Shown here: piece after piece, positions 10,690 through 23,128 of the stretch
Layout of the letters: the number at the start of each line of letters is the position of its first letter
Numbering within the stretch: position 1 is the stretch's first letter
Source: Tubiluchus corallicola
Lineage: Eukaryota > Priapulida > Priapulimorpha > Priapulimorphida > Tubiluchidae
Direction: 5' to 3'
Length of the DNA stretch: 57,500 bases
NCBI GenBank assembly: GCA_030141605.1
Contig: JAQGDQ010000104.1
Coordinates: forward strand, 1-57,500
The notes under the pieces: model-generated
The model's database searches: none
The model's input: only the letters and a program-made list of their open reading frames with translations
What the model was told of the DNA's origin: nothing
Position numbers and translations under genes: made by a program

Positions 10690-13600
10690 ATTAATAACTA
10701 AATTTTTACAAACCTGCAATGGAAAGCTGGCGAAAAGCAACCCAAAGGTAGCAAACGACCGAGAATAAGCAGAACTGTAACATCTTTGATTACCACACTT
10801 TACCGCCTCTTTACCACACTAAAGACGATATATAAAAGCTCTTCAGCAGCTTTAACTCTCACGACATTTTCCCTTTCTCGCAATCCTCCAGCAATTATCA
10901 CCGTCAGCTTGTCACGTGATGCAAGTCTCAGCTTCAGTCGTTAGATTTCTGAGTCGCACTCTTACATAGTAGATTATGCGCGACAAAGCAAGAAATTCTA
11001 TCCAAATGATTTGCATGCTATTGACACTGTGCTCCCCAAAGAGTTATTGTGACGTCGAGGTCTCATGATTCAGTAACGACGCAGGTGCTTTTGAGTTACG
11101 GGTTTCTCGATAATTGATGGTCATCAACCACACAAGCTAATTTTCATTGTCTCCAGGGGGAACGAACACTCAACTCTCACCGCCATCATTGCTTTTTATT
11201 TCAATAATAATTACGAAGTTGTACGTATTTTGTACCTGCGCACTTCCTAAAAATACGAGAATAGACTCAAACTTGATACCGCGTCAGTGTCTCTTTGGTC
11301 TTTGATTGTCCAAAAATACAGTTTTTATGTGACCACTGCTTGTTTTGATATAGATAACAATGTGTTGTGACTATTATACGCGAACACACCTTCACATTAC
11401 ACACTTAGTTATATCATACAGCATAATATTTCCGTTAATCTATTGTCGGTGTCGGTTCGTGTTTACATGCGCCTTTTCACATTATGCGCATAATTAAATA
11501 TTAACAGAGCGAAGAGCAATCTCTGTTAACCGAATATCCTCTGTTTGAACGCACGCCTGGTTTGTCCGCTGGCTTCACACAAGACTGTGATGCTGGCAAT
11601 TAGTTGAAAAGTCAAACGATGCAGATGCTTCGATAGCTTGGCTTCTAACTCACTGCTCAACATGTGTTGAAGCACAGTAATTACTGAACAAGCAGCCCAT
11701 TGCTTTTCTCCCCCAACTCGTGCTCTTTGTGTGTCATGCATTGTCTGATCCACAACCAATCACACAAACCACAACTTGCGTACAAGGCGTCTTAGGTGCT
11801 ACGTCAAACATACAGAATATAATACACGTACATACATATGCAATACCTAGCGGCATAACGGTCCATTTATAATGAATATACTTTTCTACTGACTAGAGAG
11901 TATCACAAAGGAGGGAGCTCACAGGGCAATCGAATCTCCTGTGACATTTTCCAGAGTTTTCTTATTACTCTCCCGTATGTCTGATTATTTATTTATTGAT
12001 TTTATGGTAAAATTGTACAGAAGTAACTGAATAAAAAATAAATAAAAGTGTTTATTAGTGATCGTAGATGGACATCAGTGGATGTAAGAATTGTTTACCT
12101 ATCTGTTTTGTGCAATAAATAAATAGATATCACACACGTGGCTATGATTATTTTTGATCGTTTACGCATAGCGAGGCGAGTGAGACAAAAAGCGCAATTT
12201 CTGGAAGGTGATGCTGAAAAACCTGTTTTAACGACAGTTCATCAAATCATCAGGTGTCATTTCTCCTGTTCTCTCTCGTCCTTCTTTTTTTCCTTTGAAT
12301 GCAAATTTGAATTTGAATTCTAAATTTGAGTAAAGGTGTTAATTTATTTGACGTTTACTCATTCCGTTCTAAATGTTTGTATAGGTATTTTATAGGATGT
12401 TTCCTGCGAAGCATTCGTAGTGTTTTAGCTGCACAAACTATATTCCAAGTGACTACTTGTGGTGCACTAGGGGTGAAGTCCATTCACAGCATCAATGCCA
12501 GTTACACATTAGGTGTGCAAGCATTTCACATTGACGGTGCTTGGTGGAGCAGTGTTGATGTATGAGCACCTTGCCGAATAAAATAAAATATATGAGTAGT
12601 GGGTGTCAAACCGGGAAGTCCCGAACTTATGGTACTTTTTCAATGGCATTTTCTGACACATTAACATTTACTAGAACATCCACCCGCTCCTATCTGTAGC
12701 TAGCAGCGTAAGTTCTTCTTCTCCTAATGTTAGATTTGTTTGAAATTGTAGAACATCTTTATGATATTGGACTATTAAAATGAATACTTAGGTCAACCAT
12801 TAAGAGACATTCAAGAGGGGTGGGGTAGACAGCTACAGTCATTGTCCAATAATTGTTAACCCAAAAAAACTCTCATTATAATATAGCACATATAATCATC
12901 GAAATTTACTATTTTCAAGTTGCTCCTCATTCGTCTTATAGGAATTTAGATTCGACCCGTTGAGCCATGACGTCATATTTTGACAAAAGGACAGAAGGTA
13001 GAAAGAGCGTCACTGAAAGCAGATTTAGCGTAGTCTAAAAAACGCCAGGAGTCAGAAATCAAAGCGTTTCCTCACTTATAAACGCAAATAATTTTTCTGA
13101 GGTTAAAAGAGATATTTGCCACCTGGCACTCCAAATACTTCGAGTACGAAACCAATCTTTAGCCGTCAACCAATTTGTTGATTTGTGGCGCCATCTAACG
13201 TTGCATTGGCTAGTTATTCACGCGTAACTTTTTAATTCAAAAAGCTTAATTATTTTTATTTTTTTAGTAAAAATTCATATTTTGAAATTTTATTTTATAT
13301 TCCTTAAGTGAGACTTAAACAGTGTAGGTTATTTCAAAAGAGATTGAAAATTTTAAGTTATTGTACATAAAAATTAATTTTTTACAGGTTATTTATTTGC
13401 CAACGATTGTCATTTACACAAACAATTATCTGTACTAGTTTTCAACCAATTAATGCAAAATATAATAAAAACTGGTTTATTTTAATAAGCTACAGTAGTA
13501 CGGTCTTCAAGTGAAATAGGCCTTTGCGTGCGTAAGCACACTTATTGCGTGCGCATGTACAGTAACCAAGGTGTACGATGTAGGCATGGTCACCCACACT

Positions 13601-14398
13601 GTTTTCTACCTGATAGGACTACTCTGAACTGCTTCAGATTGAGCTTCCAACTTCTTATAGTTTTATTTAAAGTCATCAGATGAAATACTCTGCGGAATAG
13701 ATAATTAAACTAACTGAAGTATTCCAAAGCTGTAATTGCACATTCTTTACACAATGTAAATTGTGTACTTAACTAGTATAAACTTGCATCAACTGCTAAT
13801 GTTTAATGTTACACCTACTGCTAAACGACACATTAAGTTGCATGAGTAGTACCTACATAAAATATCTTTAATTTCTGTAGAGTAGAAATGGTTCAAGGCG
13901 CTAAAGTTTTATTGGCAATTAACATTTTTCCTGTTTTCGCTCCTGTGATTTTGGTCATTGGCCAACTGACGCAATTCATCCCACTTTCACATTTCCTGTT
14001 TTTGTATTGCGAACCACCGCGCAGCAAAATCCAAAACATAAAGGTACTTGCGATCCAGTTTTTTATTTGTATGCATGCCGGAAATCACGTAAAAATAGGA
14101 CCTACTTCCCCCACTGTGTTTGTTGTGTGACCGGAGGACCATCTGAGGCTCAAGTCGCGAACAGTTCAAGGCGAACAAACTCAAAACCAACCGAAAAACA
14201 AAAATATTGTATATGTTGTTTACAATATATTGCAAATATTGTTTACGCGTTTTTTTGTATATCATATTAAATTCGTTGCAAAGCATAAAGACAAATTTGT
14301 AAAATAAAGCAATTAGCACGTTTTACACCTGAGGTTAAATAGTGATGGCACGTGGAAAATAGGCTTAAACGCTTAAATCACTCTGATGTCTCTATAAT
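10690..14398. other. Intergenic, no gene seen
   Basis: Only short unconnected frames occur, with no domain resemblance and no splice-linked coding series that I could see. The composition is A+T rich. Confidence 0.55.
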
Positions 14399-14404
14399 TT
14401 TATT
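14399..14404 (-). terminator. Candidate polyadenylation signal of ferritin
   Basis: AATAAA on the minus strand about 340 nt downstream of the ferritin stop codon. It is the nearest exact hexamer I noticed, but no transcript evidence is available. Confidence 0.4.
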
Positions 14405-14744
14405 AAAGGCACACAGACGTTCATTTTAATCATCAGTCATATTGATACCCAGTATTAACAACTGTATTTGTTAATTATAATGAGTGTGCGTATACCCTTC
14501 AGAAGCTTTGACAATCGACAAGCAAATAATTTCTAATTACATTATAAAATATTCCAAACAGTTTCTAGAAATGCCACAAACTATTGAAACAGCAAACAGC
14601 TAAATTTAAAATCATCAAAACTACGGAAAGTCAGTAACTTCTTTCGAATTTAAGCAGTTATGTAAAATTCATTCAAGTTGAAATTCATCGAACAGATCGT
14701 CATTGGTTTTTACAAACTGCTATTCGTAAGATTACATCTGACAT

Positions 14745-17700
14745 TTAGGAGAATTCTTCGTCATCGAACATGTATTCACCAAGTCCTGGACCACAACGCT
14801 TCAGTCTGGTAATCTTGTCAGCCAGATCCTTGATGGTTTCAACTTGCTCATCCAAGAATTCATCCTCGATGTGGTTAGTCAACTACAAAAAGAATAACTG
14901 ATATTAGCGTTGTAGATTAGGAACATTTTCTTCAAGAAGTAAAGATGAAACTACATTGTTGACAGTGAAAGAAGAATATGGTGCTCTGAATTTCCACTGA
15001 TCTTTAGTTGGTGACTGAAGCATCTCATGCCAAGCTGGTTTTCGAATTACTTCCGCATAATAGCGTTTCTATTGTCGCCATAGCAATGGGGTTGCAGGCA
15101 AAAAATGAAGGAAACGAATGTGCCCTTTTGATTTATGTAAGAACTTGTTGAAATTAGAAAAAAGTTTAAAAAGAAAATTAGAAGTCGAAGTGTATAGTGA
15201 CTTTTGAGACACCAAAGAGATGAAGATCTTCGTTTGCGCTTATCTGCGCCTTCGTCCGTATAACAACATCAAGACAGGTGGAATTATAATCACCAAACTT
15301 GGCAAAGGCAAAAGTTTGGAAAAGGCCTGGAAATTCGTTGCTTTTTGGTTTAATAGCTCAAAGGCCAAATTCTCAAGGTCAAAAAAGCATGTCTCTGGGT
15401 TTGTCCACCCAATAAGATCAAAAGGTTGAAGTTATAATCATCGAACGTGGCACTGGAATATGTCCAAAGCCTGGAAGTCGATTGCTTTTTTGGGGGGGGG
15501 AGGGGGTTCAATGGCTCAAACGTCAAGGTCACGAGACTAAAAATGTTAAAATAAGTTTTTGCCCTGTGAGGGCGTTGGACTACATCTTTAGTAAATATCA
15601 TTTAGTTTGTTTACTAGTGTAGTTAGGTTGTCGACTGTCATGTTTGTTCTTCTCGCGGAATGTTATTATCTACGGCCGAAACAAAAACACGTAAATGCAT
15701 CACTAACAGCATCAATGTAACTACAATATGCATAACGACACCTATATATTGGAAGGTGCTGCCCTCTACGAGTGAGGAGGAAAGGACAGGAGGAGAACAA
15801 TGATGGTCACGTTTTTATTCACAGCAATGTTTTTGTCGTTATTGTGTTACAGTTAATAACATCGTTTAGTTATAACCAAATTTTGTACCTTGAGAAATTT
15901 TAAATCTTGACGAAGAGCCAACGATGTAAGTTACATGAATTTAAATAATTTAATTAAGTTATGAATTCAATCTCTGAAATTTGAGAAAGTACTTCGCCAA
16001 TAAGTTGACTTCTTTGTAATTACTAAGCTTCTGTTTATCATTTCATTCATTTTCTTACTTGTTAATGTTCTCTTTATTATTCTCTACAGAATAAACGACT
16101 TTGGAACATGAATCAAATAGTGAAGGCTTTCTGTACATGACATTCAACTTTCGGAAATTTACTTACATGCGGATCAACGTGTTTGCTGGCAAGTTTATGC
16201 ATGTCCAGTAAAGCTTGGTTCACATTTTTCTCCAGCTGTAGGGCAGCCTCCAGTGCCTCTAGCAGTGTTCCCCAAGAATCTTTCTCTGGTTTCTGAAATA
16301 AAATAATATTTTCAGTGCATGAAAAACTGGAGAAAGACTAGAATCTTTATTTCGTTTAGGTTGCTTTCGAAATTATACGCTGTCCAAGTTATTAGTTATC
16401 AAATTTAACTTCCAGTCAACATTTACTGGCGACTGGGTCGCATTAGGCCTAAATTGTATAGCCTTTTATAATACTATTAAAATTATAGACCTATAATGGT
16501 GCGCGGTAAGTTTGCTACTAGTAAGTTTGGTATAGGTAAGGTAAGTTTTACACTGGTAATTTTGGTACGAGGAAATTTTGATGCCGGGAAAATAGGTACA
16601 AGGAATTTTTGGTGCGCGGTAATTTTGGTACTGGGAAAATTTGCTACAGAGAAAATATGGTACTGGTAAATACAGTACTAACGAAGTTTTGTCAGGCATT
16701 TTTGGTACGTGTAAATATAGTACAAGGTAAAAATGGTGCGGAACAAGTTTGGTGCTAGCAAAAATCGGTACAGAGAAAGTTTGGTACTATGAAAATATAT
16801 TTTATATAACGTATTTAAACAAGTTATAGAGGCTCATATTGTTGCATATTTTCTTGTTGTTTCCTCTTTGTTTATTTGTCTGTTGTTTGTTATTTGTCAT
16901 TGTTGTTGTTGTTTGTCGGTTTCTTGCTCGCTCTTTTGTTGTGATTACCACCACCACCACCAACACCACCAACACCACCAACACCACCACCAGTACGAAA
17001 ACTTCCTTGTACCAATATCTTTCAGTACTAAACATTCCCCGTACCATATTTTCCTAATACCAAAAATGCCTTGTACCTTAAGTTGATAGTACCACATTTA
17101 CCTCTACCAAACTTACTTGTACCAAACTTTCCTACATTCGCCTATTATTATAATGATGTTAATGTTAATTTAACATTTCAATAAGAGCTAGTTTTCTTAC
17201 ACTCGCTGAAAAAAACGCATAAAATGCACTTCAAAAATGGATTTATTTTTTGTTTTTGTCTGTGTTTTTTTTGCAAAGTCATTGTTTTCACCAATATTCT
17301 TGTCTGATAGCAGGTGATACAGGAGTAAAATTAAGCAGATTCCGTTTGCCATTAATGATTTGTGAAATAAGAATACATAATAAAAAAATGATTACTGGTC
17401 TTGTTTTGTACCTCTATAGCTGAAGCATGATTTTTCGGTATTGACATTTCATTATAGAGGAAGAAGGACCTATACCAGAGTACAAGAGAAAAGTCTGCGT
17501 TATAAACTGTGATTTATAAAACGATAATAATTAGATTTTGAAAACATTAGGTATGAGGGAGTTTCTTCTACGCAGTCACACTTTGACATCCGGACAGAAA
17601 ATAGCTTCAGACAAAAGAAAATGAATAAGATACTTGATCAGTAGGCCTACTCTCATGTCAGAACATTCTACGCCTGGAATTTGTTTACGCTTAAATATAA

Positions 17701-18055
17701 GCAATAATTTAAAGATTATTAGTAACGAACCTGAATATCTTGCAAAACAATAGTTCCTCCTCGCTTGTTCTGATACTTCATCAATTTCTCAGCATGTTCA
17801 CGTTCCTCATCGCTTGCTTTCTTGAAGAATTTGTGTGCGCCAGGAAATGCTACATTCTCCCGATTAAAATATGATGCCTGTAATGATAAATTTGAAATGA
17901 TATCAATAATAATGAAAATGATGATAATAATAATGATGGTGTTGGTGATTATGATGATGATGGTGATGATTATGATGATGATGGTGATAATGATGATGGT
18001 GATGATGGTGATCATTATGATGATGATGGTGATGATGATGATGGTGATGTTAGTT

Positions 18056-18088
<33 letters not shown>

Positions 18089-18114
18089 ATGACGACGATG
18101 ATGATTATGATTAT

Positions 18115-18191
<77 letters not shown>

Positions 18192-18763
18192 CAGTAATTA
18201 TGGTATATTGTAATGACGCCATTAAAGATGAAACTGAAGCAATTTCAATTTATTTCGATGATGAAAGTTGAAATGGCCAAAGACATTAGGAAATGCAACA
18301 ACTTGAAGTGTTACGGTTTCACATTAAAAAAAACTATTGTTTGTCAACAGTCAAGTCTTACGTAAGTTAACTTTGTAATTAATTTTACACTTTGGTGTAA
18401 AAACGTGGGTGTAATTAATTTTTATTAGTAATGAGTTTAGTAATAATATTCAGTAACAATACACATCGATAATTGACTAGCAGATTTTGTCAAATTGGTT
18501 TCAGAAAAGCATCCCATAATTGTTTTTTTGTTATGATTAAATATTTTAAACATTAATAAAAAATAATAATAATTTTATGTTAATCTTAAATCATTTGAGT
18601 GATAATAATTTAAATATAAGAAAAAAACTTATTGTGTTTAAATTATGTGAATACTGGAACTTACCATGCTTTGGTAGACATAGCAGGCATACAGCTCTAA
18701 GTTTATTTGCTTGTTGATTGCAGCTTCACAATCTTGGTGGTAATTCTGACGTATCTGAGACAT
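14745..18763 (-). CDS. FTH1: Ferritin heavy-chain-like (cytosolic), four coding exons
   Basis: Encodes a 169-residue ferritin subunit, which would oxidise Fe(II) and store iron in the cytosolic 24-mer shell. Coding exons (minus strand): 18665-18763 (33 aa), 17731-17877 (49 aa), 16167-16292 (42 aa), 14745-14882 (45 aa plus TAA). All three introns have GT/AG ends and are phase 0; the intron 2 donor (GTTCGT) is weak. The start fits the conserved [13 protein letters not shown] beginning. The ferroxidase ligands are all present: E23, Y30, E58, H61, E103, Q137 (human H-chain numbering minus 4), so it is H type, not L type. No signal peptide, which argues against a secreted form. The end [13 protein letters not shown] is typical of invertebrate ferritins. 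The 5' UTR carries an IRE and a TATA box lies upstream, so iron-regulated translation is expected. Introns 1 and 2 hold tandem and fold-back repeats. Confidence 0.96.
15190..15570. repeat. Diverged tandem duplication in ferritin intron 3
   Basis: Two roughly 145-bp blocks share ATAATCAYC...GGCA, CCTGGAA, TTGCTTTTT, GGTTYAATRGCTCAAA and CAAGGTCA in the same order. The second contains a T/G homopolymer run near 15487-15506. Likely an old dispersed-repeat remnant. Confidence 0.5.
16498..17145. repeat. Fold-back array of degenerate TTTGGTAC units in ferritin intron 2
   Basis: The left arm (16498-16800) is a run of degenerate 16-20 bp units resembling TTTGGTACNNGGAAAA. The right arm (about 16995-17145) repeats the reverse complement, TTTTCCNNGTACCAAA. 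Between them is a (CCA/ACC)n tract (16951-16992). The two arms can pair into a large imperfect hairpin. Confidence 0.8.
17912..18191. repeat. (GAT/GGT)n trinucleotide array in ferritin intron 1
   Basis: Imperfect ATG/GTG/GAC triplet repeat within the 787-bp first intron. It creates long frames on both strands that are low-complexity artefacts. Confidence 0.95.
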
Positions 18764-18843
18764 AATTTCCTTTTGTTTGTTTTCAATCTTCTTGAGCGTA
18801 TGATACAAAAAATTAAAATAATACAAGTTAGAAAATCAGAGAT

Positions 18844-18874
18844 TCGTTCGTTCACACACTGATGAAGCGAACAA
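18844..18874 (-). promoter_or_regulatory. Iron-responsive element (IRE) in ferritin 5' UTR
   Basis: On the minus strand the six-base loop is CAGTGT (18856-18861), closed by a 5-bp upper stem TTCAT/GTGAA (including one T-G pair). An unpaired C follows (18867), then a 7-bp lower stem TTGTTCG/CGAACGA. This is the canonical IRE: CAGUGN loop and C bulge five pairs below. It lies about 80 nt upstream of the ATG and about 20 nt from the predicted start of transcription, the cap-proximal position needed for iron-regulatory protein to block ribosome loading. Confidence 0.95.
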
Positions 18875-18915
18875 GATCCTTGACCAAATCTGTTTGTGCA
18901 AAATTGCGCAGCTTA

Positions 18916-18923
18916 CTTATATA
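18916..18923 (-). promoter_or_regulatory. TATA box of ferritin
   Basis: TATATAAG on the minus strand. A start site about 30 bp downstream (near 18892) would put the IRE within the first 20-50 nt of the mRNA. Confidence 0.75.
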
Positions 18924-18929
18924 GGTCTG

Positions 18930-19648
18930 CTAGGTCTGCATGATTATTATGCGAAAGTTTGGCATTCGGAAAATCAGAAACAAACTTTAGTGTGTCAATT
19001 TTATATAGGTCTCGTGTGTAATAAATACTAAGTTGTTCACTTTGTTAACTAGATTAAAGGAAAGTACCACAACAATATTAAAATCAAATGGTCTACACAG
19101 ACAATTACGATTATGCATGACTAACTCTACTATTAATTTTTACACCACACTGACAAACTAGCGGGAGCTGGTAGACATAAGTTTTATTTCTAAATGGACT
19201 GTTTTTGTGTAAAAGTATGATGATACTCAGTCATTTGGTAAAGTCTATAATTGTTTCCTTATTCAGCTTTTTATAATGTCTAAATTGTGTGCCATTTTGT
19301 TTTAATCAGTAAACTTAATTGTAATTCTAAGTATGGGGCATCAAGAGGCCTGCAAGTTTATAGTTGTGCACAGAATTTTTTTCTTTTACCTAGTTGCTAG
19401 TCAATAATTTCTATTTTGTGTTCTTTATAAGTGCATTCACCTAAACTGTAGCATTGTAGTGTATTTGTGATTGTAGAGTAATTGCTTTGTATTTTTAACT
19501 GGATGCCAACTGTGTTTTTATGTGAGAAATAAAATAAAACTAAATAACTACTGTTGGGTCTATAACTGGTGTCTACTATTGGTTTCACACTATAAGTAAC
19601 ATGCGACTTTTTAACAAAAGTTGCTGGACCTTCTTATGCGATGTTAGT
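18930..19648. other. Intergenic between ferritin promoter and 5S-headed retroposon
   Basis: No gene or structured element recognised. Confidence 0.5.
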
Positions 19649-19660
19649 ACCGTGTCATTA

Positions 19661-20160
19661 CGGTACTACGGCCAAATCACGTTGAAAACACCGGTTTTCG
19701 TCTGATCACCGAAGTCAAGCAACGCAGAGCCTGGTTAGTGCTTGGATGGGTGACCGCCTAGAAATACCAGGTGCTGTAGGCTTGCGGGATGCCCACACTA
19801 TCTCGACACTAGGCGGAGGAGTTGCACAAGCAGCCAACGGCTAGAGGGCGGAGGAGGTCAAGTGACTCAACGGCCATGTGTAGAGGAGTAAACCTTCCAA
19901 ATCAGGAGTGGAGCGCCGAAGGCGGACCAGTGCAGCATGCTCACTGACTCCGGCAGCTCCTGCAGCCAACCTGTTGCCAGGGGGTTCCTGTTGTCTGGGC
20001 AACTCAGGATCTCCATACACCTTGCCCAGGCGTGTGCCCTGGAGACGTTCAAGGATAGCATTGCTCAGCCACAGTCGACGCTGCAGCTCCATCAATGTGA
20101 TCAATAACTGACAAATTTGGCGCACACTCCATTGTCTTCCGAAACAGAAGGATGCCAACA
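19661..20160 (+). mobile_element. 5S rRNA-derived SINE (SINE3-like), 500 bp
   Basis: The 500-bp unit begins at the 5S-like head and runs through a non-5S body of about 375 bp ending GATGCCAACA. It is bracketed by identical 12-bp direct repeats ACCGTGTCATTA (19649-19660 and 20161-20172). This is the structure of a pol III-transcribed retroposon inserted by target-primed reverse transcription. SINEs with a 5S head (SINE3 class) are known in some animals. The body has no poly(A) tail, which would fit a LINE partner that recognises a specific 3' tail. The frame on the opposite strand of the body has no recognisable domain. Confidence 0.8.
19664..19783 (+). rRNA. 5S rRNA-like sequence (head of a retroposon)
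   Basis: About 120 nt aligns along the whole length of animal 5S rRNA: TACGGCCA near the start, CACGTTGAAAACACCGG, CGTCTGATCACCGAAGT, CCTGGTTAGTGCTTGGATGG (internal promoter C box), GTGACCGCC, and GGTGCTGTAGGCTT at the end. The 5' end deviates (TACTACGG instead of GTCTACGG). No T-run terminator follows, and the sequence continues into unrelated DNA, so this is unlikely to be a functional 5S gene. Confidence 0.85.
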
Positions 20161-20172
20161 ACCGTGTCATTA

Positions 20173-23032
20173 ACAATCATTATTTTATGTTACATTACGT
20201 CTTGCAGACCGTATTTTATTGTGTTTGTTATATTACCTTTATTATGTTAAGTTCTACCGTCACACACGACGGTATGTACAACAGTTTACTCTGTTTCTGC
20301 TTCTGTTTCTACATATTTGCTTGCTTTGTAGTTACATATATAAAGAAGGTTACTTCGCCATGATGCAGATCACGTTCAGTCAATAAGTTCTTAGCAAGTT
20401 TTTATATTGCACTATCACTATTCTAAATTTCCAGGATAGACGGATACATGGCAACTTTAAACGGCGTTCGAATAGAAAGATTTATAGGAACTGACGGAAG
20501 GGCATCATACGAAATGTAGCACGCGAACTAAATCCATGCTTACAAATGTAAATTAGTAAGTTAGTAACTGTTAGTTAGTAAGCAAAACGTATATGCATGC
20601 ATGCGTGAACCAGTGCTTCACATTCCAAACTAGCTGTGCACTTTATAGGATATTAAATGTAGATAAAGAATTAATGATAGATAATGTAATTTGCAAAGCT
20701 TAAAAGCAGTGAACAGCCATTGAGCAATGGAGAAAACTGCATTTAGCATACAAAACGTGGAGGTCTGACTAAAACTGCGTACGTGAGTAACTCGAGGCCT
20801 TGATGCAGAATCTGGGTTATTGTATTCAGCAGTTTTATCTGAGGTCATTTACATTCTGAATTAAAATTGTACTAAGTTAGTTACAAACTATGTCACGTAT
20901 TCAAAAATGCGCGGAAATTAGGTTATAATATACAGCTGGAAAGAAAGAGTTCATTGCACTTAACTCAACTGCTTTTATTTTAAACACTTAGACTGGAATG
21001 GAAGTTAAATCAATCGAAAACTGCGCATCTCACAGGAAACTTAGCTAACATCGTTTTATTACCTTTTACACTTAATAATTTTATTCTAACTGTAACATGT
21101 CCAATTGGGCTACATTTAATTTAAATCTAATTTATTGCAATTGATTGTTCATTATTTAAAAATAACTGCTTTTGCTAGGCGACTAGATAGCTTGCTCCTT
21201 TGTCCTGCACGCGATATTGTCTATTAAATGTAAACTGTGACACAAATCTGTGAAATGTATTCATTTCTGCAGGTAACTAAGTTTGACATGCTTTGTCAAA
21301 TAAATATTGTTATATAATCTGATTTTTTGTCCTATTCAGTTTAATATTGCTTAAAATGTCTGCCTAACTATAGAATCACTGACGCATTAAGATCCCCGAC
21401 TTTGATTAAATTGCAAATGCATAAATTTGATTAATAATACAGATCGGTGATCATCGAAAGTTTAGTTTACAATTAGAATTTGCATTAGAACCCAAGCGGG
21501 TTGTGTAATATAGTGAGCAGCAGATTTGACTTCTTTTAATTGTCTTTCTAAACAAATTGGTATTTGATCGCTGTCAGCTGCGTTTAAACAGCCAGTACAA
21601 ATGCTATAAAAAACCGTAGAAAAATAAATATTGAATAAAATGAAGATGATGAGTCTTTGCTTTCCAGGATTAAAGCTGCGTTTCTGCATAAATTGATACA
21701 AGGTTCAGCCTTTCTGAATGAATTAATTGAAGGTTCAAGAATTCTGCTTTTGTTTCTAGGGGCCTATTTACACGGTGCGCTTTTGACGCATCAGTCAGAC
21801 GCATGCAATCAAAAACGTACTGTGTAAATAGGTCTTAACACATGTATCTACGCTTCGATGCCAATTATAAGCTGAGATGCTAATAAATTAGTAACAGCCT
21901 GTAATTTCTTGATGTTTTGGATAAGAGTTTGGATGAATGCTGTTACTTATAACTCTACAAATTAATTAATCCACAGATATTATCCTAGATATCAGTAAAT
22001 ACTCTGTCTTTCATCTCTTCTTTACACCAGAGTAATTATTAAAGTCATACTGCAATACTATTTTATGAGTAAAGATTTAGGTGTTGTTCACAGATTGCAC
22101 AAGTCTTACCTCTCCTTTATAAAATTACTAAAAAACCTGTATAGCTAAATGTTTGTCTTATCAGTATATATGAGAATTATATTATTTAGTATTATTGTCC
22201 AAGTCAGTAGATTTGTTCTTAATCAATAAGCCTAGAAATAATGAAGTTGGACTCAAATCAAAATGTATTTAACTCCTGTTGTTGATTAATAGCATTATTA
22301 ACCCAAAGTGTTTTAATCATTTCATAACAATTTTGACCTGTATTTCACATAAAATCTAAATGCAATTTTTAGTTTAATCAAGACTGACCTGTTTTTGTTG
22401 CCCGCTAATTAAACTACATGTGTATTCTTTTCTCTGGATTATATAGAAAATGTTATAATTTTAAAAATTGCTAATGTTTCCTAAATTAAACTGATAACAT
22501 TACTGCCCACCAGTGTCTAAAAATCTTTTTATCTGTATTCGGTAAAGGATAGCAGACTAGGTGACTTTATAGTCTTTTCGCTATCCTTTCTCTAGTTCTA
22601 GATCTATCTATATATTTTAACCATTTTTCAAAACTTATTAGAGATTCTTTTATTAATCATATTTTATTGTAACACTATAAAGAGATAAATAAATTGAAAT
22701 TGAATTAAATTGAATTGAGTTTAATTACTTTGTGGCTCGAACAACGGTCACATTCGTAGTAAATAATGCGAAAAATCTTTTTTTCGGTGTTCGCAGGAGA
22801 CTTTCTCTCTTGTTATGTTGTTTGGCGTTTGATTACACAGTATTCGTGTGTGTATTTATGGCGATCCGCGAAAGGGAATGTTTGGATTAAAAGCACAAAT
22901 GATCGTTGAAGAGGAATGGTTGGTCTAAAAGCATGAATTTCAACTGCATAATCTACACTTGATAAAGTAAGAAATCACAAAAGAAGTATTTATAAACACT
23001 GCTAGATATCTTATTATCTTATTAATATTAAG

Positions 23033-23033
<1 letters not shown>
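20173..23033. other. Intergenic, no gene seen
   Basis: No recognisable coding exon. A short inverted repeat (CCTATTTACAC...GTGTAAATAGG, about 21762-21833) may be a very small MITE relic. Confidence 0.5.

Positions 23034-23128
<95 letters not shown>
23034..23128. repeat. (AAT)n microsatellite
   Basis: About 30 uninterrupted AAT units. The poly-Tyr frame on the minus strand is an artefact. Confidence 0.97.

Noticed and set aside
11526-11759. 77-codon minus-strand frame
   Set aside because: No recognisable family, promoter or splice context.
17719-18271. Long frames on both strands over ferritin intron 1
   Set aside because: They are low-complexity Ile/Met translations of a triplet repeat; only the ferritin exon at the minus-strand end is real.
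19664-19783. Functional 5S rRNA gene
   Set aside because: Altered 5' end, no T-run terminator, and flanking target duplications enclosing a larger unit point to a retroposon.
19841-20176. 111-codon minus-strand frame
   Set aside because: It lies within the body of the 5S-headed retroposon and shows no domain; likely chance.
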